This document shows, one piece after another, positions 44,404 through 53,719 of a stretch of 64,000 bases of DNA (the stretch's first letter is position 1; every line of letters begins with the position of its first letter). A model generated the notes under the pieces. The model worked only from the letters and a program-made list of their open reading frames with translations, had not been told where the DNA came from and did no database searches. The position numbers were made by a program, and so were the translations under genes. The DNA is from UBA4416 sp044238845 (GTDB lineage Bacteria; Bacteroidota; Bacteroidia; B-17B0; Aurantibacillaceae), in contig JBIICN010000001.1 in NCBI GenBank assembly GCA_044238845.1, positions 117,425 through 181,424 on the forward strand, read 5' to 3'.

Positions 44404-47400
44404 ATGAAATCAACCAAAATCTTGCTTAAAATAAATATTGTTATTGCTTTCTGTTTTACAATGTCAACCGTATCCTTGTCTCAGGATTATACGTGGGTAA
44501 AAGGAAGTAACACGCTCAATCAACTGGGAGTTTATGGCACTAAGGGTGTTGCTTCATCTGCTAATACACCTGGTGCAAGGTCGGCTTCGGTAACTTGGAA
44601 AGATGCATCAGGAAATTTATGGTTGTTTGGTGGAGATCAAAACAATAATTTACCAACAGGTGGTGTTTTAAATGATTTGTGGAAATACAATCCTAACACC
44701 AATGAGTGGACCTGGATGAGTGGAAGCAATATTGTCAATCAACAAGGTATATATGGCACAAAAGGGGTTCCTGATCCTGCTAATATACCTGGTTCAAGGT
44801 ATGGTGCAGTAAGTTGGACTGATGCTGCGGGTAATTTTTGGCTGTTTGGTGGATTTGGCAATGATGGAGTCAGTAGTGGTGGAAAACACTTAAATGACCT
44901 ATGGAAATATGACCCTGCCAATAATATGTGGACTTGGGTAAATGGTAATCCCTCTAGTCTTGTCTTTTATACGTATGCCATCTATGGTACTCAAGGTATC
45001 GCAGCGCCAACTAATCGTCCAGGAGGAAGAAATTATTCTGTAAGTTGGATTGACGCTTCAGGGAATTTCTGGCTGTTTGGTGGATTTGGAAGAGTCGCGT
45101 CAGGTGGTACTGATTTTTTAAACGACTTATGGAAGTACAATCCTACTTCCAATGAATGGACCTGGGTAAAAGGAGGGAATATTCTCAATCAAAATGGTAC
45201 ATATGGAACTCAAGGTGTTTCAGCGCCTGCAAATACTCCAGGCGCAAGACTTTCCCCTGTAGCATGGACCGATGCATCTGGCAATTTATGCTTATTTAGC
45301 GGATCAGGTTATTCTGCTTCAGGATATGGACTTTTAAATGATTTATGGAAATACAACCCCGCCATCAATGAATGGACCTGGGTAAAAGGTAGTAATGCCA
45401 CCAATCAAAATGGAAACTATGGTACCCAAGGTGTTTCATCACCTGCAAATATCCCAGGTGCAAGATCTAGTTCTAAATCTTGGTCTGATGCCTGTGGTAA
45501 TTTATACTTATTTGGCGGAAGTGGGATGGCTGCTTCAGGGGGAGGAAATTTAAATGATCTATGGAAATATAGCCCCTTCTTCAATGAATGGACTTGGATA
45601 AAAGGAAGTAATGCAACCAATCAAAATGGAAATTATGGTACCCAAGGCGTTTCAGCGCCTGCAAATACTCCTGGTGAAAGATATTCCTCTGTAGGTTGGT
45701 CTGATGCTGCAGGTAATTTATGGTTATTTGGAGGGCGAATAAATGCTGATTTACGTAACGATTTATGGAAATACAATTCACTCGTTGTGCCTGCGGGCGG
45801 CACTACTACGAGTGCGTTGTTTGGTGGTGTTACCAATATAGTCAACAAAGATATTTATGTTTTAGGACCACTTAAAATTGATAACAACATGACTTTTTCA
45901 GGGTGTAATTTGGTCGCTGCACCTTCTGTAGGAATTTCATTAACAACAGGGAACTTAATACTTAATAACCAAACACATATTTATGCTTGTTCAACTATGT
46001 GGAACGGAATAAGTGTTACGAGTGGTAGAACATTAAGTACATCAGGCAGTGTATTTATTGAAGATGCTTTGCAAGGCATTACTATAGCACAAGGAGCCGT
46101 AGTTACAATTGATCAAACAATATTTAATCGTAACCTTACAGCTATTGAGTTAACCGCTAATACATCTGCAAGTTCGCCACTAAGTATTTCAAATAGTATA
46201 ATAACAAGTCGTACCATACCCTTTAATTCAGTTCCTTCGCTAAATCTTACTTATAACGCAGTATCGCTTAACATAGCTGGTGGAACACCTTATACAGCAT
46301 CTGTTTTAAAGGCTCCTTATAACAATAGGAAAGGTTGTTATGGAATAAAAGCCACTGGTGTTAGCAATTTAACTATTGGCGTTAGCCTAGTTAACCAAAC
46401 AAATTATTTTGATGCAATAATGGCTGGTATACATCTAACACAAAGTAATGCCGTAGTTTATAATAATAGATTCCAGTACTTATTGGGTTATCCAGGAGTT
46501 ATGGCATGTTTAATAGGTTCGCCTTGTTATTATGAAAAGGGATATGGTATTATTGCCAGTGGTAATGCAACGGGCAATTATGCAATTACAATTGGTGGCC
46601 TTGGTGCTTATCAATCCAATACATTTTATAATACATTTGGTGCTATAAATGTAGTTGACTACAAATCTAATACTATTACCAATAATACGATAGATAATAG
46701 TGTTACCGGTCCATTTGGCGGAATGACTACTAACTATGGTAATACAGGAATTTACCTGCGAGCGGCTGTAAATCAATTGGTAACTATTAATTCCAATTCA
46801 TTAATAAGAAATTGTGCGACAGCTATATCAGTAAACAGAACTGCTGCATCATGCGCAACTACACAAGGAATTACTATTGATAATAATACTATTACAGCTA
46901 ATGCATCAGGTTATTGCGTTACTGGAATAAACATGCAGGATATTACAGGTTCTGCAGGCTCTGCAGCCAACTCTATTAAAATATCTAATAATAATATCAC
47001 CGAAACGCAAAATGGAATAACGGCAGCCAATGTGAAAAGCGGGCTTTCCATTTTTCATAATAATAATCTCGGTATTGCGTATCATGCAACTGCATTGCGT
47101 TACGGCATACGTATAACAAACTGTCAATCCATAAAGTTGTTTGAAAATTTAAATATCCATTGTACTACTCCAAATATTTATACTAATGCTTCGGCTAACG
47201 TTAGAGGTATTTATTTATTGAATACAACAGGTAACACAGTGAGTTGTAATCAGGTTGATAATGTGACTCAGGCACTTATGTTCGAGGGAAATTGTCCTTC
47301 ATTAGTGGTTTCAAATATATTTAACAGCGCTTATTATGGTTTGTATATGAAAAATAATGCGGTAATTGGTACTCAGGGTAATTCAATGTATCCTAGCGAC

Positions 47401-47943
47401 AATGTTTACTACGGACCTTTTGCAAGTAACTACCAAACATTTACAGACAATGTAAGCAATGTAAATACCAATTCTATTTTTTATGTACGTAGCAATGGGA
47501 GTTTACCTACGGTTCCTTCACAACATGGCGGCACTAACCCTTATGTAAATAGTGTAGGTATCATCAGTACTGTTTCAAATGCATACCAGGATTGTTTTTG
47601 GCTTACTAGAATAATAAACCCAAATGGTGATCAAGCTTTGAATAGATCATTGGTTAATGAGGTACAGGCCTCCGATATGACAAACATACATAGTGTTACC
47701 TCCAATCTATATCCTAATCCGAGCAACGGGAAGATGTTGTTGGATTACTCCATACCTGAAAATGAAACGGGCGTTTTAACTATTACAGATATAATGGGAA
47801 AAACAATCAGCGCATATGCCATTAGATCTTCTGAGACTCAACTTTCTATTTCCGAAGATGAGTTACTGGATGGTATTTATTTTTACGAGATTAACGTAAG
47901 CAATGGTTTCATAAAAAGAGACAAATTAATAATTGTAAAATAG
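44404..47943 (+). CDS. Kelch-repeat and beta-helix protein with type A T9SS sorting domain
   Basis: The 1179-residue product has a signal peptide (about 1-27). Six or more Kelch-like units (about 28-455) repeat WTWVKGSN..NQ.G.YGTQGV..PANTPGAR..S..WTDA.GNLWLFGG...LNDLWKYNP every 64-78 residues. A beta-helix-like region (about 480-1060; many Asn/Thr/Ile and short repeats such as GITIAQGAVVTIDQTIF) follows, then a type A sorting domain (NLYPNPSNGKMLLDY, IMGKTISA, LLDGIYFYEINV). Kelch units form a propeller and right-handed helices often bind glycans. It is probably surface-exposed or secreted through T9SS. The function is not known. Confidence 0.88.
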   Translation: MKSTKILLKINIVIAFCFTMSTVSLSQDYTWVKGSNTLNQLGVYGTKGVASSANTPGARSASVTWKDASGNLWLFGGDQNNNLPTGGVLNDLWKYNPNTNEWTWMSGSNIVNQQGIYGTKGVPDPANIPGSRYGAVSWTDAAGNFWLFGGFGNDGVSSGGKHLNDLWKYDPANNMWTWVNGNPSSLVFYTYAIYGTQGIAAPTNRPGGRNYSVSWIDASGNFWLFGGFGRVASGGTDFLNDLWKYNPTSNEWTWVKGGNILNQNGTYGTQGVSAPANTPGARLSPVAWTDASGNLCLFSGSGYSASGYGLLNDLWKYNPAINEWTWVKGSNATNQNGNYGTQGVSSPANIPGARSSSKSWSDACGNLYLFGGSGMAASGGGNLNDLWKYSPFFNEWTWIKGSNATNQNGNYGTQGVSAPANTPGERYSSVGWSDAAGNLWLFGGRINADLRNDLWKYNSLVVPAGGTTTSALFGGVTNIVNKDIYVLGPLKIDNNMTFSGCNLVAAPSVGISLTTGNLILNNQTHIYACSTMWNGISVTSGRTLSTSGSVFIEDALQGITIAQGAVVTIDQTIFNRNLTAIELTANTSASSPLSISNSIITSRTIPFNSVPSLNLTYNAVSLNIAGGTPYTASVLKAPYNNRKGCYGIKATGVSNLTIGVSLVNQTNYFDAIMAGIHLTQSNAVVYNNRFQYLLGYPGVMACLIGSPCYYEKGYGIIASGNATGNYAITIGGLGAYQSNTFYNTFGAINVVDYKSNTITNNTIDNSVTGPFGGMTTNYGNTGIYLRAAVNQLVTINSNSLIRNCATAISVNRTAASCATTQGITIDNNTITANASGYCVTGINMQDITGSAGSAANSIKISNNNITETQNGITAANVKSGLSIFHNNNLGIAYHATALRYGIRITNCQSIKLFENLNIHCTTPNIYTNASANVRGIYLLNTTGNTVSCNQVDNVTQALMFEGNCPSLVVSNIFNSAYYGLYMKNNAVIGTQGNSMYPSDNVYYGPFASNYQTFTDNVSNVNTNSIFYVRSNGSLPTVPSQHGGTNPYVNSVGIISTVSNAYQDCFWLTRIINPNGDQALNRSLVNEVQASDMTNIHSVTSNLYPNPSNGKMLLDYSIPENETGVLTITDIMGKTISAYAIRSSETQLSISEDELLDGIYFYEINVSNGFIKRDKLIIVK
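44494..45780 (+). repeat. Tandem Kelch-coding repeats, about 190-235 bp each
   Basis: The DNA segment for TGGGTAAAAGG (or a close variant) recurs near 44494, 44712, 44936, 45167, 45377 and 45596, and the stretch for GGTACCCAAGGTGTTTC (or variants) follows each. The last three copies are the most alike. Confidence 0.9.
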
Positions 47944-47968
47944 TATTTTCTGTTTTACAATTCTTTGA

Positions 47969-48002
47969 TATTATAATTAGCAAGAAATTGCTAATTATAA
48001 TA
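47969..48002. terminator. Perfect 15-bp hairpin with GAAA tetraloop
   Basis: Stem TATTATAATTAGCAA (47969-47983) pairs perfectly with TTGCTAATTATAATA (47988-48002) around loop GAAA. It lies 25 bases after the Kelch gene stop. A following T run is short, so it is a terminator-like or mRNA-stabilising hairpin. Confidence 0.75.
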
Positions 48003-48060
48003 AGTTGTTTAAAAGTAACCCACCGACCAAGTAGACCCTATAGTTAATAGTACGTTACCC

Positions 48061-48068
48061 TATCTTTG
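48061..48068 (+). promoter_or_regulatory. Promoter -7 element upstream of a small ORF
   Basis: TATCTTTG matches TAnnTTTG exactly and sits 12-21 bases before the GTG codons of the small ORF at 48080/48089. Confidence 0.45.
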
Positions 48069-48088
48069 TAAAAAAAATAGTGGTAAAA

Positions 48089-48220
48089 GTGCTCAAAGAA
48101 TACATACAAGAAGAAAAGTTAACACATATAACTCATTGGTTATTTAAAAAATTAGTGCCTATATTAATGGCGATTTTTTTTGTAGAAATCAAAAAATTAA
48201 TAATACATTTATTTCAATAA
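48089..48220 (+). CDS. Possible 43-residue small membrane protein
   Basis: The ORF codes for a charged N-terminus (LKEYIQEEKLTHITHWLFKK) followed by a hydrophobic stretch (LVPILMAIFFVEI) and a basic end. GTG 48089 or in-frame GTG 48080 could be the start. An exact TAnnTTTG promoter motif is directly upstream. No family is recognised. This may be non-coding: AT-rich spacers often have such ORFs. It fills part of the 366-bp gap between the Kelch gene and the propeller/SpoIIE gene; the rest holds only the hairpin at 47969 and leader DNA. Confidence 0.3.
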   Translation: MLKEYIQEEKLTHITHWLFKKLVPILMAIFFVEIKKLIIHLFQ

Positions 48221-48309
48221 TACCATAGCTTACAAAGGTTTTACTATCTTTACAGTTGGGCAGCAGTAAAAAAAATAATTATTTAAAATACGAGTTTTTT
48301 GTTAATTTT

Positions 48310-51300
48310 ATGCTACTAATGCTAAAAAAGCTCATTTTCATATTACTGCTCATTGCTAATCTCTCTTCTTTAAGAGCTCAAGATTATAATTTTAAACATT
48401 ACGGGCAAAAACAAGGGCTAAGCAATTCAAACATCAAATGTATTTTTCAAGACAGTTATGGCTTTTTTTGGTTCGCTTCTCAAGGAGGAGGCATTAGTAA
48501 ATTTGATGGAAAAAAATTTACAGATTACACAAAGCAAGATGGTTTAATCGGTAATGATGTTTTATTTATTACGGAAGATGAAAATAAAAACATTTGGATT
48601 GGAACGATGGATGGCGTTTCAAAATTTAATAGAAAAACATTTACAAACTACTCCACCGATAATGGATTAAAAGAAAACAGGGTTTATCATATCTTTTGTG
48701 ATCAATCAAAAATATGGATATCAACTCTTGGTGGTGGTATTGCTATTTTAGAAAACGAAAAATTTAGTTACCTCAACACGACAAATGGTTTAAGTTCTGA
48801 TAAAGTTTTTTCTGTTTTTAAAGATAAAAGTGGCAAATATTGGATAGGAACAAGTAAAGGTGGAATCAACCTATATAACGGCAAATCTTTTACAGTTATA
48901 AAAGAATCAAAAAACTTCAATTCAGCATCTGCATTTTGCTTTTATGAAAGTAGCGATGGAAAAATATGGATTGGAACACCTGGAAAAGGTGTTTTTTATA
49001 TAGAAAACAACCTCTTTCATCAAATCGATATTCCATTAATCAATACAGATTATATTTCAGAAATTGTTGAAGATAAACAACACAATATTTGGTGTGCTAC
49101 TGAGCATGGTTTAATTAAAATATATAAAAACTTAAACTATAAATTATTTAATAAAGATAACGGATTAGCAGGCATTGATATTTCATCTGTTATCTGTGAC
49201 TATGAAGGTGAAATTTGGGTGTCGTGTTTTGGTAATGGTGTATATAAATTAACAAACGAAGCTTTATCCGTTTACACAAAACAGCACGGATTAAATGATA
49301 ATCGCGTAATAGCATTTTGTAAAAAAAATGAAGGCTTTTTATTTAGTACTACAAGCGGCTTAAACTACTACAATAATAATGTAATTGAACCAATTTATTT
49401 ACCAAAAGAATTGACCGAGGATATTATTACTTCCCTTTTTATAGATGACAAAACGCTATACGCAGGAACTCAAAATAAGGGTTTGTTTATTTTAAATGAA
49501 TCGTCAAAAAACAATTTCACGATTACTAAATCAATTAATAAAATTGATACGGTAGAATTAAAAACCATTGTTACTAGTATACAAAAAAATGAAAATACAA
49601 TTTGGGTAAGTTTATACGGAACAGGTATTATACAAATTAAAAATGATGGTTTTAAATTATATAGCAAAGAAAACAAGCTACTGCCAACAAACGACGTAAT
49701 GTGTATATACTCCATCTTAGATGATTTATGGATAGGCACTATTGGCGAAGGTGTTTTAAAGTTAAACACCACTACAAACATCATGAGCCACTATGGCAAA
49801 AAAGAAGGATTTACAAGCACTAATATTTTTTCGATTAACGAATTAAATGGACATGTTATTGTGGGCTCTATTGATGAAGGTTTATTTATTTTGAATAAAA
49901 ATAAATTCAATAACATTAGTAAAAAAAATGGATTATTGAGTAACTCCATTAATGCCATTCAAAAATCTACAGATAATAGTTTATGGATTGGAACTGATTT
50001 AGGAATTAATAAAATTGTACTTAACAAAGATTTTTCATTACTAAATATAAAAGCATATACCGACGAAGATGGCTTAAAATCGGCTGCTATTGAACAAAAT
50101 GCTTCTATTGAACAAAATGGGTATTTATATTTTGGAACAGCAGAAGGATTAGTTTCTTATAATTCGAAAGAAGATATTGTAAGCGATGTAAAACCCAAAG
50201 TATTAATAAACGAAATATTATTAAAATATAGTAAAATTGATAGCACAAAAGTGAAATTTGATTCTTTATCAAAATTAAACTTACCTATTAATCCTGTTTT
50301 TACATATAAACAAAACGACATTACTTTTAAATTTAAAGCTCTATCTACACAAACCAGCAACTACCAATTTTTATTAGAAGGCTATGATAAAGACTGGTCG
50401 CCTGTGCAAACAAATAACGAAGCAGTATTTACTAATTTATCTCCTGGAAAATATACTTTTAAATTAAAGGCTATCAATAAATATAATATCGAAAGTGATA
50501 TCATGGAATATGCTTTTGAAATTACTCCGCCATTTTACATGCGCTGGTGGTTTTTTGTATTATCTATCGCCACCATTATTGCTAGTATTTTTTCTTTTAT
50601 AAAATACCGAACACATAAATTAATTAAAGAAAAACAAGTACTGGAAGCTAAAGTTACAGAGCGTACATCTGAATTAAAAAGTGCCAACCTTAATTTAAAT
50701 CTTGCAATCGAAGAAATTAAAGATAGTATTAACTATGCTGAACGTATTCAAAGTTCAATACTCCCAAACATTAATGTGATAAAGGAACATTTGCCAAATG
50801 GATTTATTTTATTTAAGCCTCGTGATGTAGTAAGTGGCGACTTTTACTGGTTTAATCAGCTAGATGGCAAATTATTTTTTGCCTGCGTAGATTGTACTGG
50901 ACATGGTGTACCTGGTGCTTTTATGAGTATGATTGGTAACTCTTTATTAAATGAAATTATTTTAACTAAAAAAATCTCTAGTCCTTCGGCTATTTTATCA
51001 AGCTTAAATAGAAGTATTTTTAAAGTTTTAAAACAAAACACTTCCGAATCGAGAGATGGAATGGATATGGCTTTGTGTATGATTGATTCTAAAACAAATA
51101 CACTCACATTCTCAGGCGCAAACAGAGAATTACTTCTAATAAGAAATGGGGAATTAATAGAATACAAGCCAACTAAAAGTGCCATTGGCGGTTTTACAGA
51201 TTCGAATACTATTTTTAACGAAACGGTTATTGAAGTACAACCTAATGATTTATTTTACATGACCACTGATGGTTACGCGGATCAATTTGGTGGAGAAAAA

Positions 51301-51462
51301 GGTAAAAAACTAATGACAAAAAACTTTAAAGATTTTTTATTACAAATACATACTTTACCAATGCCTCAGCAGCAAGAAATGCTTGATGAAAAAATCATGG
51401 ACTGGATGGGACGTGCTCACGCACAAGTAGATGATATATTAGTAGTAGGCATCAAACTATAG
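48310..51462 (+). CDS. Two-component-type propeller sensor with SpoIIE serine phosphatase output
   Basis: From ATG 48310 the protein has 1050 residues. It has a signal peptide (MLLMLKKLIFILLLIANLSSLRAQ), then about 12-14 Reg_prop repeats building one or two beta-propellers (about 25-640; units such as DNSLWIGTDLGINKI and DKSGKYWIGTSKGGINLY). A Y_Y_Y domain (about 670-750), a membrane helix (about 762-782), a coiled coil and a SpoIIE/PP2C-type phosphatase (about 845-1050; FKPRDVVSGDFYWF, CVDCTGHGVPGAFMSMIGNSLLNE, GADQF-like DGYADQFGG) follow. It is thus a transmembrane receptor with phosphatase output, in place of a histidine kinase. An ATG at 48319 would also fit. The longer TTG 48256 reading lacks a signal peptide at its start. 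Confidence 0.9.
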   Translation: MLLMLKKLIFILLLIANLSSLRAQDYNFKHYGQKQGLSNSNIKCIFQDSYGFFWFASQGGGISKFDGKKFTDYTKQDGLIGNDVLFITEDENKNIWIGTMDGVSKFNRKTFTNYSTDNGLKENRVYHIFCDQSKIWISTLGGGIAILENEKFSYLNTTNGLSSDKVFSVFKDKSGKYWIGTSKGGINLYNGKSFTVIKESKNFNSASAFCFYESSDGKIWIGTPGKGVFYIENNLFHQIDIPLINTDYISEIVEDKQHNIWCATEHGLIKIYKNLNYKLFNKDNGLAGIDISSVICDYEGEIWVSCFGNGVYKLTNEALSVYTKQHGLNDNRVIAFCKKNEGFLFSTTSGLNYYNNNVIEPIYLPKELTEDIITSLFIDDKTLYAGTQNKGLFILNESSKNNFTITKSINKIDTVELKTIVTSIQKNENTIWVSLYGTGIIQIKNDGFKLYSKENKLLPTNDVMCIYSILDDLWIGTIGEGVLKLNTTTNIMSHYGKKEGFTSTNIFSINELNGHVIVGSIDEGLFILNKNKFNNISKKNGLLSNSINAIQKSTDNSLWIGTDLGINKIVLNKDFSLLNIKAYTDEDGLKSAAIEQNASIEQNGYLYFGTAEGLVSYNSKEDIVSDVKPKVLINEILLKYSKIDSTKVKFDSLSKLNLPINPVFTYKQNDITFKFKALSTQTSNYQFLLEGYDKDWSPVQTNNEAVFTNLSPGKYTFKLKAINKYNIESDIMEYAFEITPPFYMRWWFFVLSIATIIASIFSFIKYRTHKLIKEKQVLEAKVTERTSELKSANLNLNLAIEEIKDSINYAERIQSSILPNINVIKEHLPNGFILFKPRDVVSGDFYWFNQLDGKLFFACVDCTGHGVPGAFMSMIGNSLLNEIILTKKISSPSAILSSLNRSIFKVLKQNTSESRDGMDMALCMIDSKTNTLTFSGANRELLLIRNGELIEYKPTKSAIGGFTDSNTIFNETVIEVQPNDLFYMTTDGYADQFGGEKGKKLMTKNFKDFLLQIHTLPMPQQQEMLDEKIMDWMGRAHAQVDDILVVGIKL

Positions 51463-51477
51463 TGATTTACGATAGTG

Positions 51478-52536
51478 ATGCGCATACGACTATTTATTTT
51501 TTGTTTTTTTGTTTCAGCTAGTTTTTTATACGCTCAAAAAAAAGCTTGGGACTCAACCTATTATCGAAAATATAAAGACCGATTAATTATTTCTTATTTT
51601 CAATCTTATAAAAATTATAGTATTGATATTTCTCAAAAACTAACTAAAGATTCCTTAGGTCTTTCTAAAATTAACAATATTGCCGAATCAAACTTAGTAT
51701 CGGGATTTGAAATTAATTATGATAAATTTAATATATCGGTTGGCTTTAGAAGTCCATCCAATCAATCTGTATCAGCAAAAAAAGGATTTACAAAATACCG
51801 TAATTTTGCGCTAAATATTGGTGGCAATAGATGGTTAGTAGAAAATAGCTATAGAAGCTATTCAGGTTTTTATAATAAAAACACACCAAACTATGATACT
51901 ACTTTTAAGCGAACTGGTATTTACGATCAATTTCCTCATCTTGTTTCTGAATCGTATAAAACCAAATTTTTATTTTTCACTAATGCTAATAAATTTTCAT
52001 TCAAATCAGGCTACTCTTGTAGTCACCGTCAATTAAAATCTGCATTTAGTTTTGTATTATCAGCCAATATTTATTACAACCGATTAAATTCAGATAGCTC
52101 CTTTTTTCCATTACAAACAAGAGATTACTTTGATACCCATCGTTCATTAAATGGAATTAATGTATTTGCATTTTCAGTATATGGAGGAGGCAGCTTTAAC
52201 TTAGTTTTATGGAAAGCCTTTTTTATGAACATAACATTTATAATAGGCCCTGAGGAACAATGGAGAACTTACCGATACTTAGACACTTATCCAACACAAA
52301 CCCTATTTTACACTTCCATTTCAGGTGATTTAAGAGGGTCGATAGGATTAAACTTTAAGAAGTTTTTTATTCTTTTAACAGGTACTTCTGACTTTAGTTA
52401 TTATTCCGCCTCACAAATCACTTTTCTTTCGAAATATGGTTCTGTAAACTTTTCCTTAGGTTATCGTTTTAAAACAAAACCAATTAAAGCATACCAAAAA
52501 TTTCAGCAAAGTAAATGGTATAAAAGACTAGGTTAA
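51478..52536 (+). CDS. DUF4421-family envelope protein
   Basis: From ATG 51478 the protein has 352 residues. It has a signal peptide (MRIRLFIFCFFVSASFLYAQ) and then alternating beta-strand segments with DSTYYRKYKDRLIISYFQSYKNY and VSGFEINYDKFNISVGFRSPS, the start typical of DUF4421 proteins, then strands up to YGSVNFSLGYRF. It probably forms an outer-membrane barrel. The GTG at 51475 immediately before would add one residue. It is 15 bases downstream of the propeller/SpoIIE gene and may be cotranscribed with it. Confidence 0.8.
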   Translation: MRIRLFIFCFFVSASFLYAQKKAWDSTYYRKYKDRLIISYFQSYKNYSIDISQKLTKDSLGLSKINNIAESNLVSGFEINYDKFNISVGFRSPSNQSVSAKKGFTKYRNFALNIGGNRWLVENSYRSYSGFYNKNTPNYDTTFKRTGIYDQFPHLVSESYKTKFLFFTNANKFSFKSGYSCSHRQLKSAFSFVLSANIYYNRLNSDSSFFPLQTRDYFDTHRSLNGINVFAFSVYGGGSFNLVLWKAFFMNITFIIGPEEQWRTYRYLDTYPTQTLFYTSISGDLRGSIGLNFKKFFILLTGTSDFSYYSASQITFLSKYGSVNFSLGYRFKTKPIKAYQKFQQSKWYKRLG

Positions 52537-52556
52537 ACTAATTACACCTACAATAA

Positions 52557-52580
52557 GAAAGGATTATTACCGCTCCTTTC
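52557..52580. terminator. Weak hairpin between convergent genes
   Basis: GAAAGGA (52557-52563) pairs with TCCTTTC (52574-52580) around a 10-base loop. No T run follows. A terminator role is only possible. Confidence 0.35.
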
Positions 52581-52628
52581 ATTAATAACTTAAATGATTG
52601 TTTAGCCAATAGTTCTATCGTGCGATTT

Positions 52629-53399
52629 TTAAAACTTCAAATGTTTAACAGAAATACCTGCTTTTTGCAATTCCTTTAATGAATCTATTCCAATGCGCAA
52701 ATGGTCATCAACAAAAGAAGAAGTTACCTTTTTATCGCTCTCTTCCGTTTTCACTCCTTCTGGTATCATTGGCTGATCGCTTACTAATAATAGTGCTCCG
52801 ACTGGTATTTCGTTATGAAAACCAACACTAAAAATAGTAGCTGTTTCCATATCAATAGCCATGGCTCTAATAACTCTTAAGTATTCTTTAAATGCTTCAT
52901 CATGTTCCCACACTCGGCGGTTAGTTGTGTAAACAGTTCCTGTCCAATAATCACGTCCACTTAAACGAATTGTATACGAAATAGCTTTTTGTAAATTAAA
53001 GGATGGCAATGCTGGAACTTCACTCGGAAAATAATCATTGGATGTACCTTCTCCTCTAATGGCTGCAATTGGTAAAATTAAATCGCCTATTTGGTTTTTC
53101 TTTTTTAAACCACCACACTTTCCTAAAAACAAAACAGCTTTAGGATTTATGGCCGTTAATAAATCCATAATGGTAGCAGCCATGGCACTACCCATACTAA
53201 AATTAATAATCGTAATTCCTTCGGCAGTAGCCGTTTGCATTGGTCGGTCTAAGCCTTCTACTTCTACCCCATTCCACTCAGCAAACATTTTAACATAGCC
53301 CGCAAAATTGGTAAGCAATATATATTCTCCAAAGTCCTCAATCTTTTTTCCAGTGTAACGTGGTAACCAGTTATTTACTATTTCTTCTTTCGTCTTCAT
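52629..53399 (-). CDS. AMP nucleosidase
   Basis: The 256-residue protein belongs to the short AMP nucleosidase type of the nucleoside phosphorylase fold. Key blocks are EYILLTNFAGYVKMFAEWN, NFSMGSAMAATIMDLL, LFLGKCGGLKK, DLILPIAAIRGEGTSNDYF and the purine-binding AIDMETATIFSVGF. It splits AMP into adenine and ribose-5-phosphate and helps set the adenylate pool. It has no close neighbours on its strand, and lies convergent to DUF4421. Confidence 0.93.
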   Translation of the reverse strand: MKTKEEIVNNWLPRYTGKKIEDFGEYILLTNFAGYVKMFAEWNGVEVEGLDRPMQTATAEGITIINFSMGSAMAATIMDLLTAINPKAVLFLGKCGGLKKKNQIGDLILPIAAIRGEGTSNDYFPSEVPALPSFNLQKAISYTIRLSGRDYWTGTVYTTNRRVWEHDEAFKEYLRVIRAMAIDMETATIFSVGFHNEIPVGALLLVSDQPMIPEGVKTEESDKKVTSSFVDDHLRIGIDSLKELQKAGISVKHLKF

Positions 53400-53719
53400 A
53401 TGTCGTCATCTGATTTTTTATTTAAGCTAAGATACAAAGTATTTTAAGTTATTGCTTATTATTATTTTATCAAATTAATGTTATGGTATTAGTTAAAATA
53501 ATAAATTGCATTTAGTCATGTCCTAGCATTAAGCAAAGCGGAATTTCTGTTACAATCTTTTAGTCTCAGCCACCAAAAAAATTCACTGCTCCTGATAGCT
53601 ATCGGGACCTCGCGCGCGCCTATTGATTGACAGATTTAAAAAAGTAAAGCCCTGTCTCTCCATGTAGCGGAACACGTCCAAAACATGACCAATCAAATAA
53701 TTCCCTTATCTTTAATGCC
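53400..53719. other. 320-bp spacer holding a palindromic repeat and a GC-rich patch
   Basis: An AT-rich half next to the AMP nucleosidase gene is followed by a segment with TCCTGATAGCTATCGGGA (53590-53607, 17 of 18 bases identical to the palindrome at 57422), then a CGCGCGCGCC patch at 53611-53620. A TATCTTTA element (53707-53714) lies just before the ATG at 53720. No gene is seen. Confidence 0.6.

Noticed and set aside
44494..45780. Regular repeats that could be mistaken for a CRISPR array
   Set aside because: The repeats are about 200 bp long, stay in one reading frame, and code Kelch-like units. There are no short identical repeats with unique spacers and no cas genes.
48256..48309. TTG 48256 as start of the propeller/SpoIIE protein
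   Set aside because: It would put 18 polar residues before the signal peptide; ATG 48310 or 48319 places the signal peptide at the N-terminus.
53590..53620. Phage or integron attachment site
   Set aside because: There is no integrase gene, tRNA target or second matching core flanking a foreign segment; a dispersed palindromic repeat explains it better.
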